From Zizania palustris (lineage: Eukaryota; Streptophyta; Magnoliopsida; Poales; Poaceae): 64,000 nucleotides of DNA. This document shows, piece after piece, positions 23,186 through 32,035 of this stretch. The first letter of the stretch is position 1, and the number at the start of each line of letters is the position of its first letter. The notes under the pieces are model-generated. The model made no database searches. It was given only the letters and a program-made list of their open reading frames with translations, and had not been told where the DNA came from. Position numbers and translations under genes: made by a program. Where the stretch lies: contig JAAALK010000289.1 in assembly GCA_019279435.1 (NCBI GenBank), positions 11,910,342 to 11,974,341 of the forward strand. The letters are read 5' to 3'.

Positions 23186-25048
23186 ATGCTCCGAAGTAAG
23201 GATTCCACTGGAAGGATTGGGAAGTGGGCAGTCGAGCTAGCACCCTTCGGCATATCTTTCTTGGCAAGGACAGCTATCAAATCCCAAGTCCTAGCAGACT
23301 TCGTAGCAGAATGGACTCCACCTGCGAATTTGGTTCCGAAGAAGTCAAGTGACGGAGTTTGGACTGTTTACTCCGATGGGGCTTTCCAAGCATCCGGAGC
23401 AGGCATTGGAGCAGTGTTGATTTCACCGTCAGGGCAAAGAGCAATGTACTCCGCAAGACTCAACTTTAAGTCTACCAATAATATAGCGGAGTATGAAGGT
23501 ATTTTATTGGGACTCCGAAAAGCACGTGCTCTAGGGGCTACAAGAATAATTATAAAGACAGATTCTCAGATAGTAGCAGGGCACGTAGACAAAAGTTTCC
23601 AAGTTCGGCATCCACAGCTTGCGAAGTACTTAAAAGAAATCCGTAAAATCGAAGCACACTTCAAAGGTATTTCCATTCGGAGTATACCAAGAGCAGAAAA
23701 TGTGCAAGCGGGCATCTTAGCAAAAGCTGCAGCCGGAGCTGTGGATGTGCCCGAAGAAGCTTTTTACGAGGAACTCAATATACCTTCGGTGCCACAAATT
23801 CCCTCTGTGGAGATTCTTTGCATTCCTAGTGCAGATTGGAAAAATTCGATCATGGATCTTTTACAGGGAGGAACAAATTTGCCCGAAGAGCCGCAGCTGT
23901 CAAGATTAAAGCTCAGAGCCAGAAACTATCAAATAATCAACGGTATATTATACAAGGCCGGAGTATGTTCCCCTCTACTCCGATGTATATCTCAAGCCGA
24001 AGGCCAAGAAATTCTTCGAGAAATTCACGAAGGCCTTTGTGGTAGCCATTTAGCCCCTAGAGCTTTGGCAGGAAAAACACTTCGCCAGGGGCTTTATTGG
24101 CCTACAATCACAGCTGATGCGGAGAGCTTAGTCCGCACTTGTCAAGGATGCCAGTGGATGGGTCGACGGAGTCATCGCCCACCAACAGCTTTTCAAGTCA
24201 TTGCTCCGGTATGGCCTATGGCCAGATGGGGTATGGATTTAATTGGTCCCTTTCCGGTAGCCAAGGGAAATCTGAAGTTCGCAGTGGTAGCTATTGAATA
24301 TTTTTCTAAGTGGGTGGAAGCAGAACCCTTAACAGCTATCACTTCGAACAATGTACATAAATTCTTCTGGAAGAACATTACTTGCCGGTTCGGAGTGCCT
24401 AGATACCTCACAGTTGATAATGGAACATAGTTCGACGCAGAACCCTTCAGGAAGTTCTGCGAAGATCTAGGCATTCAGCTATGTTTTGCTGCAGTGAGGC
24501 ATCCTCAGTCTAATGGAGCCGTAGAGCGAGCCAATGGAAATATTTTATCAGGGCTAAATCGAAGAATAGTAGGATTAGCAAAGGTATTGTGGACCGAAGA
24601 GCTTCCGAAGATTCTGTGGTCCATTCGGACTACGCAAACAAGGTCCACAGGTTTTACTCCGTTCAAACTACTATTCAGAGATGAAGCTATGACTCCAACG
24701 GAGCTCAAAGGAGGATCGTTTCGCAGCACCGAGCCGGACATTAAAGAAGAAAGACAAGCTTCGTTAGATTTGTCAGAAGAAACAAGACTTTGAGCTGTAG
24801 CAAATTTATCAAAGTATCATCAGCAGACGAAGGTTTGGTTTGACCCGAAGGTTAAGCTCAATGAACTAAGACCGGGTCATCTTGTTCTACGAAGCATTAT
24901 AGCACCAGGGAAGTTAGGGAATAAATGGGAAGGTCCATACCTAATTGTCCGTTCAGGGCGCCCTGGTTCATTTAAATTAGCTAATTTAGAAGGTGAAGAG
25001 TTAGCACATACTTGGCATGCGGAGCACCTAAAGCGATACTTCGCATAA
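23186..25048 (+). pseudogene. Gypsy-B second RNase H and integrase
   Basis: The second, archaeal-like RNase H (SDGAFQASGAG, NIAEYEG, KTDSQIVAG) is the hallmark of Tat elements. Its last acidic position reads VQAGILA instead of VQADILA, so a catalytic Asp is lost. The integrase has its zinc region (ending CQGCQWMGR), then GMDLIG, TVDNGT and GAVERA for the D, D, E triad. It has a C-terminal GHLVLR...WEGPYLIVR tail ending at 25046-25048. Nonsense codons are at 24428 (TAG, Gln in Gypsy-A) and 24791 (TGA, Arg in Gypsy-A). Confidence 0.92.
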
Positions 25049-25257
25049 GGGCTCCTTGTAATTCGATTGTAATCATCTTCTAAATCAATAAAGCATATGA
25101 TCCTGATAGTGCATTCCCCTCATAGACTTCCAGCTTCCGAGTGGATGCACTGGAACCGCGGGGTCGACCGAGAGGGAAGTGTCATGAAGCTGGATTGTAT
25201 TTTCGGACTTCGAACCCATAAAGTTCGAAGCTTCCGACGTGGGGGCTGGCATAATCC
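25049..25257. other. Gypsy-B spacer after pol
   Basis: The region carries an AATAAAGCA poly(A)-like signal at about 25086. No gene was seen; it leads into the 61-bp repeats. Confidence 0.5.
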
Positions 25258-25620
25258 GGAGCCCAAGCCACCGGCTTGTAGGCATCCGTAAAAGAGCCCA
25301 AAACCACACCCTACAGAGTCCAAGCCATTGGCTGGTAGACTTCCGTAAAAAGAGCCGAAGGTGGCCAAAACCTACGGAGTCCAAGCCATTGGCTGATAGA
25401 CTTCCGTAAAAAGAGCCGAAGGTGGCCAAAACCTACGGAGTCCAAGCCATTGGCTGGTAGACTTCCGTAAAAAGAGCCGAAGGTGGCCAAAACCTGCGAA
25501 GTCCAAGCCATTGGCTGGTAGACTTCTGCAAAAAGAGCCAAAGGTGGCCAAAATATACGGAGTCCAAGCCATTGGCTGGTAGACATCCATAAAAAGAGTC
25601 CAAAGAGACCATTGCAAACT
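25258..25620. repeat. 61-bp tandem repeat array of Gypsy-B (about six copies)
   Basis: Units of CAAGCCATTGGCTGGTAGAC, TTCCGTAAAAAGAGCCGAAG and GTGGCCAAAACCTACGGAGT repeat at about 25320, 25381, 25442, 25504 and 25566, after a diverged copy at about 25261. The central units are nearly identical, and the outer ones diverge. Because 61 is not a multiple of three, the long open frames here cycle through frames and are not evidence for a gene. Confidence 0.92.
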
Positions 25621-26031
25621 CCGAACCATTGGTTCGACAGAGATCGCAAAAATAAGCCGAAGGTGGCTAAAGCAAAACAGAATTTGGGCCATGAGCTTCG
25701 AATGTCTATTAACATAGTCCAAAGTGACAAATTTTTTAAGACACTAAAGTGTCCTGAAAGTTATCTCAAGTGATTTCTTTCATAAAACAAAGGTACTAAG
25801 TTGTCATTCTTCCGACTGCAAATAGTCGAAGACATTTCATAAGATTTTAAAAGATCTTTAGATTACAGAGGGGCTCCGAACCCCCAAAAAATTGTACTCC
25901 GAAGTTTTTCTTTGCGCATAACCATCTTTGAATATATTTCGAAGTTGCTTATACCCAAAGAGGGGCTAGTAAATATGGAGACAATTTTAAATTGGCATTC
26001 ATTATTGAAATAAATGTGTTTACAGATTACA
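25621..26031. other. Non-coding 3' flank of the Gypsy-B opposite-strand gene
   Basis: AT-rich spacer, homologous in inverse orientation to 4649-4980 of Gypsy-A. It lies past the stop codon of the opposite-strand gene, with no coding signal. Confidence 0.5.
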
Positions 26032-29000
26032 CTATGAAAATTTTGTATCTATACCAGGAAGGAATCGGAGACCTCTTCGGTCCCTAGAGCTAGGGGTGGA
26101 ATGACTAGTTCCAGCATCGGAAGTTCTAATAACTTTACGTTTAACTCTCTTCCTCCCCTTCGAAGCTCTAAAATCCTTCTGCTCTTGTTGAAGCTCAGCC
26201 CAAGTTCGAAGCCGTTCGGGGCTTCTTTCCCAGCTTCTAAGATCTTCAGATCTTTTATTTCGAGCTTCACCTTCGTCTTCAGACCAAATAGTGTCTTCAG
26301 AAGACGAAGTGTTTACGTTAACCTCTTTTTCTTCCTCTTTAATATAAGACAATACATCTTTGATTACTTCGGGCGCAATTACGCCGGAGTCATCTCGAGG
26401 AATTAGAAATCGAGGACGCTTGTAAGTCTTTAGAAGTTCGAAGGTGCTCCATAATGAGCGAAGTTCGTCGTTAAGCTCTAACACTTCGATGTCTTCCATA
26501 AGAGGCAAAGCCTAAAAATATGACAAATAAGATTTTCATTGATAAATGTTTACAAGCATGAAGCTTTACATAGTCAAAAATCCTAAATTATTCCTAAACC
26601 TGCGGGTTCGGAGGAGGCTAACTGCTTGAGGCTTGGTTCCGAACTTGCTTCTGGCGTTGGCCTTCGTCGATCCAAGCCTTGATCGCAGTGCGACCTTCGG
26701 CTCTCCATGAAGCTTGAAAGGCCTGCCAGGCAGCAGTTACGCCTTCGGAAGGAGTTAGAAGCCGCTCGTCGTCGAAGGTAATAGGGCCCTCTGTGCTCGG
26801 AGTGATTGTTCGGCCCAAGTCCTCGTAGTAACGAAGTAGTCCGAGGGCAGACACTTGTCCGGAGAGTTCTCCGCAACGAATGTCTGTCGTCTTCATTTGC
26901 TTCGCTGCTCCTTGGATCCTTTTTAACCGGCGCAGCAGAGTGACGTTGTCATCTGAAGGAAGTGATCCAGTAGTATCGAAGTACTCCAGAACACCTAGCA
27001 TCTGTTCTATGACCTCCGTAGCTACCTTTTCGGACTTAAGCTTTTCTTCAATCAATGCATCCTTGCTCGAAGTCGTTTCTGCTAGAACTCCGAAAATCCT
27101 AGCATTCTCCGTAGTTAAAGTATTCTTCTGATTTAGGAGTTGGCTAGCTTCCTCTTGGAGCCTCACAAGTTCGGACCCAGCATTAGCATGCTCCAACCGC
27201 ACCTTTTCGATTTCCGCCCGAAGCACGATTCTTTCTGCTTCGAGCTCTTTATTTGCAGCCTCCAAGCCCTGTCTGGCCCTACGCTCCGTCGAAATCACAT
27301 TATCCATTTGAACCACTCTAGCTTCGGAGAAAGACAAGTTGCGTTTAAGAGCTTCATTTTCTTCCCGAAGCTGAGCAATTTCATTTTCGCCTGATAAAGT
27401 TGCAGCGCGGGCCAAGACCGCTTGCTAAGAAAAGAAAAAACTGAAGTAAGAAACTATTCATGTATAATTTGCTATTGGTTCGAAGGTGTTCCATACCTGG
27501 TAGGCTGCTCGTTCCATGGCAACGTTTAGCTCCGAACTCTTCGCCCTGCTTAAAATTGCTACCAGCTCTGTCTCCCCGACTTCGCGACTGACTCGACCTA
27601 AAGGTTTGAGCAGAGTCCGAAGCCCGATTCTTTGCTCCAAAAAAGGAGTTAAAAGAGGGAGCATTGCCGAAGCCTCTTGGTCATTCCTGCTTGGCGAAGC
27701 TCCGGAGCGTTCTCCTGAGGTCCTTGGAGCTTCGGTAGATAGCCCCCCCTCAGTAGATTGACTTTCGTCTGTTGATTCAGACGAAGTTGATCCTTGAGCA
27801 GGGAGAGGCTCTATATGTCTTTTACCCCTTCCAGGCCCCTGTTGAGCGACCTCCGGGTGCGGCTCCGAAGTTGTCGAAGGCCCTTGAATTGGATCTTCGC
27901 GATGTACTTCTACAGAAGGGGGCTCTGCAAAAGCAAAGGTATTATACATTGTATAATTTTGCAGAAAATAATAAGAGAATTATGCGAAGTTTACCTTCAG
28001 CATTCTGGGGGCGATCGAGCACCGGACTGCTCGGAGGATCAAAGGTGAGGTCTTCGTCTGAATCCAAAGTTAAAACTTCAACTGCCGGAGTATTTCCTTG
28101 AGCAGTCCTCCCTTCATCCAAAACTGAAGTTGTAGCAACCTCAACTTCACCTTCACCCTCAGGGGCTTCGATTTGCTCTTCTTCTTGAGCATCTAGAGTT
28201 CTCACTTTTTCAATATTAGCCTGAGACTCCGTCATACCTGCAGTATCTTCAATGTGAATATCTTTTTAAGCCGCATCTTCATCAATCAACCTCACTAATA
28301 GTTTACCTTCATCTTATTTAGAACCGGAGATTGAGGTTCTTGAGTTCGAAGGTGCAGGATTCGAAGGTGCGAGATTTTTTGGCTTCCGAGCCACCTTTTT
28401 CACCGGAGTCTTTGCGGAGCTCGAAGTCCCAGCTTCGACTATCCTCTTCTTGGGTCCTTTCTCCGAAGGCACCCAGTCCATTAGAGGGGGCGGAGTCATC
28501 TCCAGCATTCCCCATACTCTGTTAAACCTCTCCCAACTCCCGACCAATTTAACTCTCCATTCTTTTTCAGTCGGAGTTGGGGCACCCAAAATCTTCTCCG
28601 AAGCCCTTATAATTTGCTCTGAAGTAATAGGGGCTGAAGAAGCTAAAAAATAAATAAATCAAGTTAGTCTTTCTTCGAAGTAAATATGTATAATACATGT
28701 TGGTTTCGAAGTTACCCGCAGGGCTCGAGGTTGCTTAACCTTCGGCTAATCTTTTGAAGCAGGTTGAGACGGGCTTCGAGTTGACCTTCGTTGGGCTGCA
28801 CTAAGGCTTCCTTCCGGAATTGGATTTCTCTAAGGGGTCCAGCCAAAGGACTGCTTGCCCCAACTTTGGCATAGAACCATCTCAGAACCCAATCAGTGTA
28901 CCATCTTGCATTGATGGCCTTGGCAGGAAACTGAAGGGCATACTCATCTCGAAGCCTAAAGTTGATACTACCGAAGGATACTACTACTTTTTCACCTCCG

Positions 29001-29551
29001 GAGCCTACGAAGGTCTTTGGTTGGCATGTTGCTCTATGTAATGCAGCGAAGATCTCTGCCCTCCCCTCACAACCTTCGGCTCTCAGTGCCCATTCGAAGA
29101 TAGCCAGTCTAGCTACTACATTCGGAGATAATTGGGGGAGGGTTACATGGAACAGATCAAGTACCTCCGCCAGGAAGTCTACTGCAGGAAGGCCCAAGCC
29201 GGCTTCGAAGAAGGCTTCAAATACAACTACTTCTCCGGGTCTTGGCGACGGAATCATTTCTTTGCCTGGCTTCCGGATCATGACTCCGACACTAATTTTC
29301 CCTCCTGCTGCGATTGCCAATGACTCTCTCTTGCAGGTAGAAGGCCCCAATTGGAAAGATTGATCCAAGTATTTTGTTGATGGCGGGCAGAGACCTTGGT
29401 CATCGACGATTTGGGGATTTCTCCCTCCTGCCGCCATGGATGTCACTGCCGGTGCCAGAGGTGCCTCCGCCAACGCTGCCGCCGCTGCTGCTGCAGCCGC
29501 CTGCTGCCGGGCCAAGGCCGACGGAGGTGCAGATCCCTTAGTCTTCACCAT
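26032..29551 (-). pseudogene. Opposite-strand spliced gene of Gypsy-B (Transposase_28-like, coiled coil)
   Basis: It is antisense to gag-pol, with the ATG at 29551. Exon blocks by homology and GT/AG sites are about 29551-28716, 28646-27985, 27930-27497, 27425-26600 and 26514-26032. Exon 1 has Ala-rich MVKTKGSAPPSALARQQ, then FEAFFEAGLGLPAVDFLAEV and LPQLSPNVVARLAIFEWALR, the core of the PF04195 family, with its full linker (deleted in Gypsy-A). Later exons give a basic KKVARKPK segment, an acidic LDSDEDLTFDPPSSP stretch, a heptad-rich coiled coil (ENEALKRNLSF...LEAANKELEAER) and an acidic/basic tail. Lesions include a frame problem at the end of exon 1, frame breaks near 28265-28313 and a TAG at the end of exon 4. 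No function is known. Confidence 0.75.
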
Positions 29552-29668
29552 TGCGATCGCTGGATTGCTTTGAGGAAATGGAAGCTAGGGCTCAAAGAAC
29601 TTAAGGGGCTAAAAAGTGTTTGATTGCGAGAAAGCGGTGAAAAGGTAACCGGGTAAGTTCTAGGCCTT

Positions 29669-29680
29669 CTATTTATAGCC
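29669..29680 (-). promoter_or_regulatory. TATA box of the opposite-strand gene in Gypsy-B
   Basis: The minus strand reads GGCTATAAATAGAAGG, about 127 bp before the ATG at 29551. It matches position and context in Gypsy-A. Confidence 0.75.
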
Positions 29681-30005
29681 TAGATTTCACTTTTTTACCG
29701 TTAGTCCATGTCGTTTCGTATTCCTGCCGTTACTTCTCTCCGATATTAGCGCTTGCTACAGTTTCCGTTAGAAACAGAAAACTAACGGCTATTTTCTCTA
29801 AGTCTAAAAAGAATTTCGAACTTCCTGAGTCGGTTCTAAGATAGTTCGAAAAGCAATTATCCTAAGACTAATTCGGAGTTTATATCTTCATGCATTTCGG
29901 AGATGAACTAAAAACCAATAACCCCTATGTTTGGTTATCTTTTCCTTCCGTATACTGCTCTCCTAACGTTACAGGTTAAACGGAGAAGCGTATTCGAGGG
30001 GCTAC

Positions 30006-30504
30006 TGTTGGGGAAAAATATCTCATCTTCGGGGTTATTACCGAAGCAGCATAAAGGCAGACAGCGGATTCGAAGATTCCCAGACGTTCATCTTCGAAGA
30101 TACCTGGAGTCAAGTTCGAAGTACGAAGATAGGCATTGGTTCGGAGTACATCTTCGAACTAAGGCCTTTCAAGATCTTTTCTGCCAGCTAAGATGGAAGA
30201 CTTATCTTCTTTCTCATTAGATTAGTCTTTTACCATTTTAGCCCTATCAAGGGTACCAAATAGTTTCCACTATGTCGGTTGTAATAGAGGGGTAAATAGG
30301 TCTTTTCCTTAATGTTTGGGCCTATAAATACCCCCCGTTTCACCCTGTAATGGAGTACAACAAAATACAAGTTATTCAATACACACATTCGAACTATTCT
30401 AAGTTATTATCCTTTCGGAGGCTTAGAACAGTTCACTTCGCAAACACTTCGTTTGTTAGTTTCTTTTCTACAGAAACCTGTTAGCGTAATCTTTTACGCC
30501 AACA
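30006..30504 (+). repeat. Gypsy-B 3' LTR
   Basis: A 499-bp direct repeat of 11461-11959, preceded by the purine tract CGAGGGGCTAC and followed by the TSD AATCT. Confidence 0.95.
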
Positions 30505-30709
30505 AATCTACAACGCACTAAAATACCCTTGTTAACGATTCTTTACTGCGACAACATCTAGGGCTCCTCAAATAATGCGACATCTCACACCGGGTAAATC
30601 CTTAACCTTTCCTCCTCTTACTAATACTACAGAATGTTCTTGTAAATTATGGCCAATACCGGATATATAAGTAGTGATTTCAAATCCACAGGTTAATCGT
30701 GGAAAAGGC
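30505..30709 (-). pseudogene. rps12: Nuclear copy of plastid rps12 3' exon
   Basis: On the minus strand the sequence reads RLTCGFEITTYISGIGHNLQ, then EHSVVLVRGGKVKDLPGV and a tail ending in SAL-stop, which matches plastid ribosomal protein S12 (30S subunit) with the short grass-type C-terminus. Two plastid codons have become stops: CGA to TGA in RII*GALD, and CAA to TAA in KNR*QG. Many other C-to-T changes fit methylation-driven decay of transferred DNA. The stop codon abuts the Gypsy-B TSD, and the plastid downstream sequence is found on the far side, at 11350-11460. Confidence 0.88.
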
Positions 30710-31753
30710 TATAAGTTGTCAAGCCTAAACTTATTATCCGAGTAAGTCATTATTCTTATTTCTATTCGTGGAAAAAAGCTCTTGTTTTGGGCCTTTATGA
30801 GCTTATTTGCATCTCCACATCACGTAATGATAAAACATTATCACAAATAATGATATTATAAATTAAATATAAAATAAAATAAGTTTATGTGTAATATAGC
30901 ACATAAATAATAAGTCTAGTTTTAGAAGTTGTTTAGAACAGTACCACTAGTTTCTTATAGTTTTTTAATAACAACTTATTTAGACTGTTAAATTTAAGTT
31001 GATTTATAAATAAATCAAAAACTACTTGTTGACACGCTTATGCGGCCATGTGATAAATACTATGTAATCTTTTTTGCCATTTGAAGACCTTTCAAAACAT
31101 TTATAAGCGACCTAACAACTTGGTCGTGTTGTAGGGCATGGGTCTGAGAGTGAAAGCACCATGTCATTTATAATTAACTCCCTCACACTATCATAGTGCA
31201 TACTAGTGAACACGTTCTTTCTCCGGTCAAAAATAAATAAACTTTCATATATTTTTAGTCTCTTATGTGTAATTTTGACTATAATTTTATATTATAATAA
31301 TTTATAATTTTTCTAAAAAAATGTATATGAGAGCTGCAACTTTTACAGCGCCCGTGGACCGTTCGATGTTTTGTCTGAGAGACTTGAGTTTTGGTTTCAC
31401 AATCTGTTTTGTATGACAGAGGACGGAACCATGAATATTCTTAGGTTATGTTGTATTCTGCATTGCGACTGTGCAATTTCAAGCTGAGTTCACCTGGTGA
31501 CAATTTGGGTAGTTTGGGTGAAACAGCGGAAAAATGATCTTTTTCTGTTAATTTTTTCATGTTACTGTCAGTATTTCATGGTCATTTCATGGTTTTGTGG
31601 TTTATGGGCACAACCAATAAATAGGATTTGGAAATGGTTTGGACCACTGGGCCTAAGCTTTGTGCTCGGCTACTGGCCAAAGAAAGTTTATCCTTATGGT
31701 CATTTGAAGATTGTGACCGTCACACCGCTGCTAAAAGAGAGATTGAAACATAT
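30710..31753. other. AT-rich intergenic DNA
   Basis: No gene was recognised. It includes A/T-rich stretches with inverted tendency (about 30840-31030) and a segment around 31215-31330 that loosely resembles degraded MITE sequence, but I could not define termini or a TSD. It ends at the Copia insertion site CATAT. Confidence 0.4.
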
Positions 31754-31941
31754 TGTTAGACAGGCATATTCCAGATAAGACTAGACTCTTCTAGATGGTG
31801 CTAGAACTTGTCCAGCTGTAGCCTACTGTGTTCTGTTACAGCTAGACATTCTGTTACAGCTTATTTCCCTCTATAAATGTAGCCCTGTACTCCTCTTTGA
31901 ATATTAATAATACAGAAATATCCCTCCCATACTTTCTTACA
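31754..31941 (+). repeat. Copia-C 5' LTR
   Basis: 188 bp with a CTATAAATG TATA box at about 31871-31879 and an AATAAT-rich end. The PBS TGGTATCAGGAGG begins at 31942. Confidence 0.93.
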
Positions 31942-32035
31942 TGGTATCAGGAGGTTGATCCCTCTCTTCCGCTGCTTGTGCGCACCATTTCCTGGTGCTG
32001 CCTCCTCTCGGTGCTGCCTCTTCCTGCTGCTCCTC

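Larger units (their letters stand above)
11461..30504 (+). mobile_element. Gypsy-B: Tat-lineage Ty3/Gypsy LTR retrotransposon with a nested insertion
   Basis: LTRs of 499 bp (11461-11959 and 30006-30504) are flanked by the TSD AATCT (11456-11460 and 30505-30509). The LTRs differ at about five positions (about 99% identical). The order is PBS, gag, PR, RT, RNase H, second RNase H, IN, 61-bp repeats, opposite-strand spliced gene, PPT, LTR. The gag is interrupted by a gag-only element (12219-19850); without that, the element is about 11.4 kb. It keeps the full RT connection and the integrase zinc region that Gypsy-A lost, but has several nonsense codons and one frameshift. Confidence 0.95.

Noticed and set aside
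25311..25730. 139-codon repetitive minus-strand frame
   Set aside because: Same 61-bp repeat artefact as in Gypsy-A.
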